Source: Bacillota bacterium (GTDB lineage Bacteria; Bacillota; Clostridia; Christensenellales; UMGS416). From it: a stretch of DNA of 11,397 nucleotides. Of the stretch, positions 1 to 6,792 are shown piece by piece (position 1 is the first letter of the stretch; each line of letters opens with the position of its first letter). Location of the stretch: contig JAEYYW010000054.1 of NCBI GenBank assembly GCA_023428265.1, positions 1 to 11,397 on the forward strand, in the 5' to 3' direction. Under the pieces are notes generated by a model. That model did no database searches and was not told the origin of the DNA. It was given only the letters and a program-made list of their open reading frames with translations. A program made the translations under genes and the position numbers.

Positions 1-33
1 CTGCCACGGCAGGACTGAAAGGAGGCTCCCCCG

Positions 34-950
34 ATGATCAGCAAGTACAAATCGGAACAAGGCGGCAAACTGATCCAGCAAACTTATGACGAGCTGGAAC
101 GGCTTGGGGTGTTGCCGTGCAGGAAGAAGACGTGCCCACCCCCTTTGGCACCACGCACCTGCTCATTGCCGGCGGCGAAGACAAGCCACCGCTGGTGCTC
201 TTCCATGGTGTGGGCGACGACGCGGCGCTGATGTGGCTGCTGAACGCCGGCGGTCTGGCCCGGCATTTCCGGCTCTATGCGGTGGACACAATGGGCGGCC
301 CCGGCAAGAGCGAACCAAACGAGGCGTATTTCAGCAGCTTTGACCAGGCTGAATGGATTGATGGTGTGCTGGCGGCAAAGGGGCTGGAGAAAGTCTATTT
401 GGCAGGCGTATCCAACGGCGCCTATCTCACGCAGCTTTACACCGCCCGAAGGTCGGGCCGTGTGATCCGCGCGGTGTGCATGGCCGGCTCCATCGCCGTG
501 AAGGGCAGCAAAAGCCCGATGTGGAGAATGATGAAGGTGTTTTTGCCGGAGGCCCTCTTCCCCACCGAGAAAAACGCTCTGCGGCTGGTGAAAAAGATGA
601 GCGGCGACCTGGCGGCCATTGACCGGATCATTGATCGGTACCCGGCCTTTCTGCGGCACTATACCCATCTGCTGAGGCATTTCAACAACCGGTCAATGTT
701 TTATCACAAGGTGGAAGGGTTTGACGAAGGGGAAATCGCCGCGATCCGGGAGAAAACAAGGATCCTGCTCGGCGCGTGCGACAGGCTTTCCTATCACAGC
801 GACGCGGTGAGCAGCCTGCAGAAGTATGGCATGAACTTCAGGATTGTGGAGAACGCCGGTCACGCCCTCAACATGGAAAAGCCCGAACTGGTAAACGAGG
901 AGATCATCGCGCACCTGCTGGGCGGAGGCACCTCGGCAACGGTGTCCTGA
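34..950 (+). CDS. alpha/beta hydrolase, frameshifted near the N-terminus
   Basis: Alpha/beta-hydrolase-fold enzyme, probably a cytoplasmic esterase or lipase-like hydrolase; the substrate cannot be read from sequence. Numbered from the GTG at 117, it shows the oxyanion-loop motif HGVGDD (30-35), the nucleophile elbow GVSNG with Ser99, a probable acid Asp222 in GACDRLSYH, and the catalytic His249 in NAGHALNM, all in the expected order. The natural start should be the ATG at 34, which has an AAAGGAGG ribosome binding site at 19-26. That frame encodes a plausible N-terminus ending ERLGV, then leaves the hydrolase frame at about 106-114 (a GGGGTGTTG tract). The downstream frame reads GVAVQEEDVPT and continues to the stop at 948-950. 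A two-base gain or one-base loss explains the break. It may be a real inactivating mutation or a sequencing or assembly error; initiation at GTG 117 would give a shorter protein but lacks an obvious ribosome binding site. The family call is firm; whether the gene is intact is not. Confidence 0.85.
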
Positions 951-976
951 CCCAGCATCGCAGCAAACTGCGGCAG

Positions 977-1001
977 AAATCAGGCAGCTTTCATCTGATT
1001 T
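977..1001. promoter_or_regulatory. inverted repeat between hydrolase and two-component genes
   Basis: AAATCAG (977-983) and CTGATTT (995-1001) form a perfect 7-base inverted repeat with an 11-base loop. Another small hairpin, CGCAG-CAAA-CTGCG, lies just before it at 959-972. The site is downstream of the hydrolase stop and about 27 bases upstream of the TATAAT of the next operon. It could be a weak terminator (only TTT follows on the + strand) or an operator for the two-component promoter; the sequence does not decide. Confidence 0.3.
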
Positions 1002-1027
1002 GTGCCATATAGCGCCAATTGTGATAC

Positions 1028-1052
1028 TATAATGCCATCAAATCACAGGAGG
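1028..1052 (+). promoter_or_regulatory. -10 element and ribosome binding site of the response regulator gene
   Basis: A perfect TATAAT stands at 1028-1033, followed by AGGAGG at 1047-1052, six bases after which begins the ATG at 1058. No good -35 hexamer is found 16-19 bases upstream of the TATAAT, which would fit a promoter needing an activator, possibly the response regulator itself. Transcription would start near 1040, leaving a very short leader. Confidence 0.5.
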
Positions 1053-1057
1053 CGGCT

Positions 1058-1759
1058 ATGGCCGCGAAACGCATCTACATCGCCGACGATGAGCGCAACA
1101 TCCGCGAGCTCATCAAAACCTTTCTGGAGCGGGAGGGTTATGAGGTGACGGCCTTCTCCGACGGGCTTTCGCTGCTGAAGGCCTTTGAGGCCAACCCCGC
1201 CGACATGCTGGTGCTGGATGTGATGATGCCGGGCGTGGACGGCTACACGCTTTGCTCCACGATCCGCTCCAAAAGCAATGTGCCGATCATGATCGTTTCT
1301 GCAAAGGACGGCGAAACCGACCGCATCGCCGGGCTCATGCTGGGCAGCGATGATTACCTGGTCAAGCCCTTCTCCCCGGTGGAGCTCACACTGCGGGTGA
1401 AGGCGCTGTTTCGCAGGCTGGAGCAGGAGCCGGCGGCGCGGCCTGCGCCGGGAGCGCTGGAGTATGGCGACATCACCGTGTATCCGGAGGGGAAAAAGGC
1501 AGAGTGCGGCAGCAAAGACCTGGGCCTGACCGTGATGGAGACGGAGTTTCTCACCTACATGGTGAAAAACAGCGGAAGGGCCGTGGGCCGCGATGAACTG
1601 CTGAGCAGGGTGTGGGGCTTCGAGAGCGAGGCAGACACCCGGGCCACCGACGACATGGTGAAGCGGATGCGCAAAAAGCTGGCTGCGGCCGGCAGCACCG
1701 TTGCCATTGAAACGGTGTGGGGCTTCGGGTTCAAGCTTACCAGGGGCGGCGCCCGATGA
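1058..1759 (+). CDS. OmpR/PhoB-family DNA-binding response regulator
   Basis: Cytoplasmic response regulator of 233 residues, the usual length for this family. The receiver domain (about 4-118) has the acidic pair Asp10/Asp11, the phosphoacceptor Asp54 in LVLDVMMPG, Ser81 at the conserved Thr/Ser position, Tyr100 and Lys103 in DDYLVKPFS. The C-terminal winged helix (about 135-229) has a recognition-helix region ending MVKRMRKKL and the wing motif VWGFGFKL, close to the VRGxGY pattern of the family. The start is fixed by AGGAGG at 1047-1052. The stop overlaps the ATG of the downstream kinase (ATGA), so the two are translationally coupled and should be cognate partners. Target genes cannot be read from the window. 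A role in the envelope or in antimicrobial resistance is common for such pairs but is only a guess here. Confidence 0.95.
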   Translation: MAAKRIYIADDERNIRELIKTFLEREGYEVTAFSDGLSLLKAFEANPADMLVLDVMMPGVDGYTLCSTIRSKSNVPIMIVSAKDGETDRIAGLMLGSDDYLVKPFSPVELTLRVKALFRRLEQEPAARPAPGALEYGDITVYPEGKKAECGSKDLGLTVMETEFLTYMVKNSGRAVGRDELLSRVWGFESEADTRATDDMVKRMRKKLAAAGSTVAIETVWGFGFKLTRGGAR

Positions 1760-3123
1760 CGCGCAGGCTGGCCGGGCGCATCCTGGTGCCAAACATGATT
1801 ATTCTGGCAGCGTCGCTGTCGCTTCTTGCGGCGGCGGTGCTGCTGTTTGTGCGTTTTTATCTGGTGCGTGAGACCACCGACCAGCTCGCCAAGGTGCGGG
1901 AAACCACCGTGAAGCTGATCAAGGCAGGTGCATCCGATTCCCCGAAGGATGTGCTCACACAGGCCAAGGCTGCCCAGATCACCCGGCAAACTTCGCTGAT
2001 TTTTGATGTAAATGTGCTCGTGCTCACCGGCGAGCTGGATTATCCCGATCAGGACTCTGACCGGCCGCTGCCGGAGCCGGTGCTCTCGCTGGTGAAGCCT
2101 GATGGCAGCATCTCAAGCATCCGGCATGGCAGCGTTGGTTATGTGGCCACGGCAGTACCCTTCCGCACAGCCAACAAGGACTGGAACATGCTGATCTATA
2201 TGAGCCTTGCGCCGGTGAACGACTTCGTGCGCCGGCTCGGGGCGATCATGGCGCTGACGCTGGCCGGCTCCACGCTGCTGGCCGCTCTGGCATCCACGGT
2301 GGCGGCACGGCGCATTGCGGGCCCGCTCCGCAAGCTGAGCCGCTGGGCCCACTCCATCGGCGGGCGGCAGTATGCGCGCTTTTCAGAGGTCAGCGGCACG
2401 CAGGAGATCGATTTTCTGGCTGAGAGCCTGAACGGCATGGCGCAAAGGCTGGAGGATTATGACGCGGCACAGAAATCCTTTCTGCAAAACGCCTCCCACG
2501 AACTGCGCACACCTCTGATGTCAATCCAGGGGTATGCCGAAGGGATCAAGCATGGTGTGTTTGCCGACACAGGCTATGCCGCCGATGTGATCATCGCCGA
2601 AAGCCTGCGCCTCACCCACCTGGTGGATGACCTGCTTTATCTTTCCCGGCTGGAGACAGCCGACGGCGTTTACATTTTCTCTCCCCTTTCCATTTCTGAG
2701 GTGCTGTGCCAGTGCGTGGAAAAGCTGGAAGGCGCCGCCATCAAGGAGGGCAAGACGCTGCACATGGGCCCCTGCCCCGCCGCAACCATAAGCGGCGACG
2801 GGGAGAAGCTGCTGCGCGCCCTGATGAATCTGGCCGGCAACTGCCTGCGATATGCCAAATCCGCCGTTGATATTTCTGCCGATGTTTCAGGAGGCATGGT
2901 TGCCATTACGGTGCGCGACGACGGCCCGGGCTTTTCCACGGAAGACCTGCCCCACCTCTTTGAGCGGTTTTACAAGGGCAAGAAGGGCAAGTTCGGCCTA
3001 GGTCTCTCCATTGCTAAGGCCATTGTGGAGAAGCATGGAGGGGCGATCCGGGCGGAGAACGGAGTGGATGGAGGGGCGATGTTTCTGGTGGAGCTGCCGG
3101 TGGTGCAGACCAAAGCAAAATAA
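1756..3123 (+). CDS. sensor histidine kinase, HAMP plus HisKA plus HATPase
   Basis: Membrane sensor kinase of 455 residues, partner of the preceding regulator. I chose the ATG at 1756, which overlaps the regulator's TGA by four bases; a start 39 bases upstream would lie well inside that gene. Order of parts: transmembrane helix at about 14-36, an extracytoplasmic sensing region of roughly 125 residues with no family I recognise, a second helix at about 161-184, a HAMP linker, and the dimerisation/phosphotransfer domain with the H-box SHELRTP (His248). The ATP-binding domain follows, with the N-box NLAGNCLRYA (Asn358, Asn362), G1 box DDGPGF (388-393), an F-box-like LFERFYKG and G2 box GLGLS (414-418). 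All key residues are present, so the kinase should be active: it should autophosphorylate His248 and pass the phosphate to Asp54 of the regulator. The stimulus is unknown. Confidence 0.95.
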   Translation: MTRRLAGRILVPNMIILAASLSLLAAAVLLFVRFYLVRETTDQLAKVRETTVKLIKAGASDSPKDVLTQAKAAQITRQTSLIFDVNVLVLTGELDYPDQDSDRPLPEPVLSLVKPDGSISSIRHGSVGYVATAVPFRTANKDWNMLIYMSLAPVNDFVRRLGAIMALTLAGSTLLAALASTVAARRIAGPLRKLSRWAHSIGGRQYARFSEVSGTQEIDFLAESLNGMAQRLEDYDAAQKSFLQNASHELRTPLMSIQGYAEGIKHGVFADTGYAADVIIAESLRLTHLVDDLLYLSRLETADGVYIFSPLSISEVLCQCVEKLEGAAIKEGKTLHMGPCPAATISGDGEKLLRALMNLAGNCLRYAKSAVDISADVSGGMVAITVRDDGPGFSTEDLPHLFERFYKGKKGKFGLGLSIAKAIVEKHGGAIRAENGVDGGAMFLVELPVVQTKAK

Positions 3124-3143
3124 TACATTTAGGATAAATGGTT

Positions 3144-3404
3144 ATGAATGAAAAAAGCAACATCAGGAAAGCATGGCATGTGATTGATCGGTTATGCGGC
3201 CCGGATTACCCTGGCCGCGAGAAAGCGTTCCGGATGGCTGCCCAGGCATATTCCAACGCAGTGCTGGATGCCTGTGATGCTGAGAGAATCAAGGCAATCG
3301 GCAAGAAGCACTTGAAGCTTGTTGCATACGGGTTGCTTGATGGTGAGCAATTTGATGGTTTTTTGCGCCATGTTATTTCCTATGAGCGCATCATAGAGGA
3401 TTGA
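3144..3404 (+). CDS. small protein of unknown function
   Basis: An 86-residue protein that I do not recognise. It looks all-helical and soluble, with many charged residues, no signal peptide and no membrane segment, and it ends in an acidic tail (ERIIED). It begins 20 bases after the kinase stop, so it may be carried on the same transcript. The ATG at 3144 is preferred because AGGA (3131-3134) lies nine bases before it; the in-frame ATG at 3138 is only three bases from that site. Base composition is more AT-rich than in the kinase gene and resembles the following HIT/glycosyltransferase cluster, which suggests it belongs to the same inserted segment. It converges on the HIT gene with only 11 bases between the stops and no visible terminator. 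Gene-like but unproven. Confidence 0.6.
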   Translation: MNEKSNIRKAWHVIDRLCGPDYPGREKAFRMAAQAYSNAVLDACDAERIKAIGKKHLKLVAYGLLDGEQFDGFLRHVISYERIIED

Positions 3405-3415
3405 TAAACCGCCTG

Positions 3416-3799
3416 TCATGCCCGTTTGTTGCATGCTTGCTTGATCCAATGCCGTATGCCTTTCCCGGCGAGAGGTTCATCTGCGTGTCTGGGAATGATG
3501 TGCATATGTGCGTGGAAAACCTCTTGACCGGCTGCCTCACCAATATTCCAGCCAACATTGTAGCCATCCGGTTGATACTTCACATCCAAATACGCTTTTG
3601 CTTGATCCGCAAGGAGCTTTGTTGCCTCCCATTCCTGGGGGCTCAAGTCAAACATCGTTACCACATGATTTTTGGGAATCACGATGCATGAACCGACCAG
3701 AACATCATCGTTGATCTCAATGCAAACACAATGCTCGTTGTGGAATAGGATCGACCCCCTGCCGCCGCTCTGGTAATTGCAAAACACGCATGAATCCAT
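3416..3799 (-). CDS. HIT-family nucleotide hydrolase or transferase, short form
   Basis: Histidine-triad protein of 127 residues, typical of the Hint/Fhit-like families that cleave nucleoside phosphoramidates or dinucleoside polyphosphates; the exact substrate is unclear. The triad is complete: His96-Ala-His98-Met-His100 followed by IIPR, with the upstream NVGWNIGEAAGQ segment (81-92) that supplies the substrate-site Asn and Gly residues. The N-terminal CVFC (Cys4, Cys7) resembles the zinc-binding CxxC of several HIT proteins. The start ATG has GGGAG six bases upstream (minus strand). The gene lies 18 bases after the stop of a second HIT gene and is probably co-transcribed with it and with the glycosyltransferase farther upstream. 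Nothing is missing from the active site. Confidence 0.92.
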   Translation of the reverse strand: MDSCVFCNYQSGGRGSILFHNEHCVCIEINDDVLVGSCIVIPKNHVVTMFDLSPQEWEATKLLADQAKAYLDVKYQPDGYNVGWNIGEAAGQEVFHAHMHIIPRHADEPLAGKGIRHWIKQACNKRA

Positions 3800-3817
3800 T
3801 GTAATCTCCCTTCACAA

Positions 3818-4315
3818 CTAGCGGTTCACAGGTGGGATAGGCCCTGTATCCTTTTGCGGCATTTCAGCATGCATGAGTTTTTCTAGTTCAGGTTTCAGTT
3901 TTTCCTTCATTCTTGTCAGCTCAGACAAACTGGGTCTTTTCGTATCGCTATACATTTCCTCTTTGGGCAACCACCAAACAGGGCCTTTTTGCGGAGTATC
4001 TCCAGATTTCCGGGGGAAAAGATGCCAGTGCAAATGAGCATCTCCGTTTCCAAGCAACTCACAGTTCAACTTCTCTGGCTGAAATGCATTATACACAGCC
4101 TCATACACAAGCGACAATTCTTCCAAGTGTTTCTGTCTCATTTCCTTTTGTAAGAAATGCAGTTCGGTTACATGCTCCTTGCACAAAAACAGCGTGTATC
4201 CATAAAAATGCTGGTGGTCACCGATTACCACATAACCGGTCTCAAGTTCATAAACACAATATGGATTTGCTGATTTTCTTATCCAATCAATACGTTCGCA
4301 AATCAAACAACACAT
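3818..4315 (-). CDS. second HIT-family protein, longer and divergent
   Basis: A 165-residue protein with the triad His94-Leu-His96-Trp-His98 followed by LFPR and preceded by LLGNGDA. The HLHWHLFPR form is seen in Ap4A hydrolase-like HIT proteins of Bacillota. Near the N-terminus CLIC (Cys3 and Cys6) parallels the CxxC of the neighbour, while the tail beyond the triad is about 60 residues longer, charged and rich in Lys, Glu and Pro. I chose the ATG at 4315 because GGGGGAG lies six bases upstream on the minus strand; an in-frame ATG at 4342 has no comparable site. Apart from the motif the two adjacent HIT proteins align poorly, so they are not a recent duplication and may act on different substrates. 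Base composition is clearly AT-richer than in the flanking genes. Confidence 0.9.
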   Translation of the reverse strand: MCCLICERIDWIRKSANPYCVYELETGYVVIGDHQHFYGYTLFLCKEHVTELHFLQKEMRQKHLEELSLVYEAVYNAFQPEKLNCELLGNGDAHLHWHLFPRKSGDTPQKGPVWWLPKEEMYSDTKRPSLSELTRMKEKLKPELEKLMHAEMPQKDTGPIPPVNR

Positions 4316-4404
4316 GGACTTCTCCCCCACACAATGTATCATTCATCCGCCACCAAAACTGCAATTACTGTAAGCAATTTAAGTTCCAGACTGCAAACTC
4401 ACGA

Positions 4405-5094
4405 TTAAATTGTTTTTGCTGATCTTCTATAGTTCAAGAGGCAGCGGTAAATTCTTGCTGAATCGCGAAAGGCCTTATAGTGCGAGCCCTTGTTGTTGTT
4501 TTCGTAGATCGTCTGGATGCGGATTTCACGGAACGTTACCCCGGCATCCTTGGCATGAAGAAGAAGGTTGGTCTCATATTCGAAGCGCTCTCCATCGATC
4601 GTAATCAGCCATGGAAGTAACGACGGAGGATAACCGCGCAAACCATTCTGGGTGTCATACAGATAAATACCTGTTATTACACGGAACAGGAACCGCATGA
4701 TCCAATTACCAAAGCGGCTTCGAATAGGAACGTTGCCCTCGAACATACGCATTCCGAGCACCATCTCACGCCTGTCAGTCGCGATTGCTTCGGCAATCTT
4801 CTGGATATCCTCAATCCGTTGCTGGCCGTCTGAATCGATACAGACCAGCGGCTCCCCCGGGTGGTTCTCAATCATCCAAGCAAACGCAGTTTTAAGCGCC
4901 GCGCCTTTGCCGCGATTTATATCATGGCGAAGAATGGTACATCCGAGCGTCGCAGCATCATCAAAAAAGTTGCTGTAACAGTTGCCGCTGCCGTCGTCCA
5001 CAATCACGATGCGACAATCGGTGTTCTCCCGCAGCATTGACACGGTGGCAAGCAACTTCTCAGTTGGTTCATATGACGGGATAATGATCGTCAT
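4405..5094 (-). CDS. family 2 glycosyltransferase, DPM1-like
   Basis: A 229-residue GT-A fold glycosyltransferase, probably acting on a polyprenyl-phosphate acceptor at the inner face of the membrane, as dolichol/polyprenyl-phosphate mannose or glucose synthases do. The nucleotide-binding start is MTIIIPSYEP, followed by VDDGS (32-36), NRGKGAAL (60-67), the metal-binding region IDSDGQ (86-91), DTQNGLRG (147-154), ERFEYETNLL (169-178) and the late NNNKGSHY segment, all in the order expected for this subfamily. There is no C-terminal membrane domain, so it is the short soluble form. The start ATG at 5094 follows GGGAGAG by six bases (minus strand); an in-frame TTG 15 bases upstream overlaps that site and is unlikely. 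It heads the leftward cluster with the two HIT genes. A link between glycosyl-phospholipid synthesis and HIT proteins is not established. Confidence 0.92.
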   Translation of the reverse strand: MTIIIPSYEPTEKLLATVSMLRENTDCRIVIVDDGSGNCYSNFFDDAATLGCTILRHDINRGKGAALKTAFAWMIENHPGEPLVCIDSDGQQRIEDIQKIAEAIATDRREMVLGMRMFEGNVPIRSRFGNWIMRFLFRVITGIYLYDTQNGLRGYPPSLLPWLITIDGERFEYETNLLLHAKDAGVTFREIRIQTIYENNNKGSHYKAFRDSARIYRCLLNYRRSAKTI

Positions 5095-5178
5095 TGGAAT
5101 CTCTCCCAAATCGATTATTTTATTCTTACTTTTTCCGCGTTAGTGCCACCTTGTGCAAACCTTAGCCTGATAATAAGA

Positions 5179-5208
5179 ATTATACGATAATGAATCTAAT
5201 CCTAGCAA
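5179..5208 (-). promoter_or_regulatory. candidate promoter for the glycosyltransferase-HIT cluster
   Basis: On the minus strand TTGCTA (5203-5208) and a perfect TATAAT (5179-5184) are 18 bases apart, about 85 bases before the glycosyltransferase start. Spacing and hexamers fit a sigma-A promoter. The region is AT-rich, so a chance match is possible. Confidence 0.5.
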
Positions 5209-5270
5209 CAGAATCCCCGTTCAGGTTAATCAGCGAAAAGCTCGCAATTAACTGGAGAAGAAAAGCAAGA

Positions 5271-5289
5271 AGCGGGCCAAAAGCCCGCT
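5271..5289 (-). terminator. intrinsic terminator of the rubredoxin-fprA operon
   Basis: AGCGGGC (5271-5277) pairs perfectly with GCCCGCT (5283-5289) across a five-base loop. On the minus strand the hairpin begins 20 bases after the fprA stop codon and is followed by a T-rich tract (TCTTGCTTTTCTT), as in a Rho-independent terminator. Confidence 0.8.
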
Positions 5290-5308
5290 CCTTCTGTAAT
5301 GTATTACT

Positions 5309-6427
5309 TCAATCCGGCTTATACTGCACCTTCAGCATCGGTTCCAGCTCAAAGCCCATTTCCTTCAGCGCCGCATCGATGAGGCCGGCGCTCTCGCCGC
5401 TCCAGCCCCAGCTGCCGAAAGCCCGTCCATGACGGTTCTTGAAACCCAGGCCCTTCATATAGTGCAGCATCGCAGCCATCTGCGGCATCATGCCGCGATT
5501 CAGCGTGGGAGAGCCCAGGCAGATCGTGTCTGCCTCCAGCGCCTCACCCATTACCTCGGAGATGTAGTCATGGCGCAGGTTGATCACCTTGACCTCCATG
5601 CCCTTCTCCTGGAGCTCGCCGGCGATGCGGTCCGCCAGGATGCCGGTGGACCCCCACATCGTGTCATAGGCGATCACAGCCAGCTTCGGGTCTGTGCGGT
5701 AGTTGGACCAATCGTCATACTTCTGCATGAGCTTGGGCAGCTCGGAGCGCCAGATGGCACCATGGCTGGGCGCGATGATCTCCACATCCAGCTTTTTGAC
5801 CTCTTCCAGCACCTTCTGCACCGGCGGGCCAAAGGGCATCACGATGTTGGCGTAATAGTTGCGAGCCCGGTCAAAGATGAAATCCATGCCGATCTCGTCA
5901 GCGAAGCGCTCGGCATTGGCGGTGTGCTGGCCGAAGGCGTCGTTGGGGATGAGCACCTTGAGCTCCGGCAGCCAGGTGGCCATGCTGTCCGGCCAGTGCA
6001 CCATCGGCATCAGCAGGAATTGCAGCAGGTGATCACCAAGCCGCACCGTCTCGCCGGACTTCACCACCTTGAAATTCCAGTCGCCCTTGTAGTAGGCCTT
6101 CAGGCCCTTGATGCCGTTGGGCGAGGTGAACACCGGCGCCGTGGGGTTGCGCTTCACAATCTCGGGCAGAGAGCCCGAGTGGTCCGGCTCCACATGGTTG
6201 CTCACGATATAGTCAATCTTGTTCGGATCAACTACCTCAGAGATGTTGGCGAGCCACTCATCGGCAAAGTCATGCTTGACGGTATCGACCAGCACGGTCT
6301 TATCGCCGGTGAGCAGAAAGGCATTGTAGGTGGTGCCAAAGGGGGTGCGGTAACCATGGAAATCCCGCACGTTGTAATCCACAGCCCCAACCCACCACAC
6401 ATTGGGAGCAACCTTTACAGCAGACAT
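5309..6427 (-). CDS. fprA: FprA-type flavodiiron protein (A-type flavoprotein)
   Basis: Cytoplasmic flavodiiron protein of 372 residues that would reduce O2 to water and/or NO to N2O, taking electrons from rubredoxin. The N-terminal metallo-beta-lactamase-like domain keeps the di-iron ligands: His78, Glu80, Asp82 and His83 in NHVEPDHSG, His144 in MVHWPDSM, Asp163 in PNDAFG and His222 in SHGAIW. The flavodoxin domain begins near 248 with the FMN phosphate loop DTMWGST (255-261) and includes GSPTLNRG and GSWGWSGE. The start ATG at 6427 is set by GGAGGA seven bases upstream, inside the end of the rubredoxin gene; the open frame farther upstream is not used. Only two bases separate it from the rubredoxin stop, so the pair is one operon. 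The protein stops at VQYKPD, shorter by perhaps 20-30 residues than family members as I remember them, with the terminator just behind. Confidence 0.95.
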   Translation of the reverse strand: MSAVKVAPNVWWVGAVDYNVRDFHGYRTPFGTTYNAFLLTGDKTVLVDTVKHDFADEWLANISEVVDPNKIDYIVSNHVEPDHSGSLPEIVKRNPTAPVFTSPNGIKGLKAYYKGDWNFKVVKSGETVRLGDHLLQFLLMPMVHWPDSMATWLPELKVLIPNDAFGQHTANAERFADEIGMDFIFDRARNYYANIVMPFGPPVQKVLEEVKKLDVEIIAPSHGAIWRSELPKLMQKYDDWSNYRTDPKLAVIAYDTMWGSTGILADRIAGELQEKGMEVKVINLRHDYISEVMGEALEADTICLGSPTLNRGMMPQMAAMLHYMKGLGFKNRHGRAFGSWGWSGESAGLIDAALKEMGFELEPMLKVQYKPD

Positions 6428-6429
6428 AC

Positions 6430-6588
6430 TCAGTCCTCCGTGAACTGGTCCTTGCCAGCGCCGCAGACGGGGCAGACCCAATCTTCGGGGATGTCTTCAA
6501 ACGCGGTGCCGGGGGCAATGCCGTTGTCCGGATCGCCGGCGGCGGGGTCATAGGTGTATCCGCAAAGAGAGCACGTCCAAGTCTTCAT
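6430..6588 (-). CDS. rubredoxin
   Basis: A 52-residue rubredoxin, the single-iron electron carrier that should feed the flavodiiron protein encoded directly downstream. The four iron-binding cysteines are present as CSLCG (Cys6, Cys9) and CPVCG (Cys39, Cys42), together with the conserved YTYDPAAGDPDNGI stretch and IPEDWVCP. Length and spacing match classical rubredoxins exactly. The ATG at 6588 follows GGAGGA by six bases on the minus strand. Its last codons contain the ribosome binding site of fprA. In anaerobes this pair acts as an oxygen-detoxification or NO-reduction chain, usually with an NAD(P)H:rubredoxin oxidoreductase, which is not in this window. Confidence 0.96.
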   Translation of the reverse strand: MKTWTCSLCGYTYDPAAGDPDNGIAPGTAFEDIPEDWVCPVCGAGKDQFTED

Positions 6589-6617
6589 GGTTGTTCCTCC
6601 TAAGTTTTATTTGGAAA

Positions 6618-6650
6618 GCAAGGGCTCTTGGCTTGCCCGATTGCCCTTGC
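6618..6650. repeat. inverted repeat in the rubredoxin leader
   Basis: GCAAGGGC (6618-6625) and GCCCTTGC (6643-6650) form a perfect 8-base inverted repeat with a 17-base loop, about 30-60 bases upstream of the rubredoxin start. Another small hairpin, AAGGT-TTTT-ACCTT, lies at 6660-6673. The right arm overlaps a direct repeat, TTGCCC-GA-TTGCCC. It could be a leader RNA structure or a repressor site. I saw no convincing -35/-10 pair for the operon around it. Confidence 0.45.
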
Positions 6651-6724
6651 AGTTCTCACAAGGTTTTTACCTTATCATCCATCCGGTGTCTGTGATCGCA
6701 TGCACATGCTATTTCAGGATATCC

Positions 6725-6743
6725 GAATGGAAACTTTCCATTC
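6725..6743. repeat. 19-base perfect palindrome between rmuC and rubredoxin
   Basis: GAATGGAAA and TTTCCATTC flank a single central base, a perfect 9-1-9 dyad. It abuts the palindrome GGATATCC at 6717-6724. No T-run follows it on either strand, and a one-base loop does not suit a terminator, so a dimeric protein binding site is more likely than an rmuC terminator. Confidence 0.5.
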
Positions 6744-6792
6744 CACCGGTAATCCATCGCAGAGCCCCTGACTGTTGACTACCTGCTGCCGG

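Noticed and set aside
1..12. Palindrome CTGCC-AC-GGCAG at the left edge
   Set aside because: Too short and cut off by the window edge to say whether it is a terminator or an operator.
1043..1792. Minus-strand open frame opposite the response regulator
   Set aside because: It is a shadow of a gene with complete receiver and winged-helix motifs.
5429..6553. A 374-codon + strand open frame opposite fprA and rubredoxin
   Set aside because: It is antisense to two well-recognised genes, with no motifs and no start signal.
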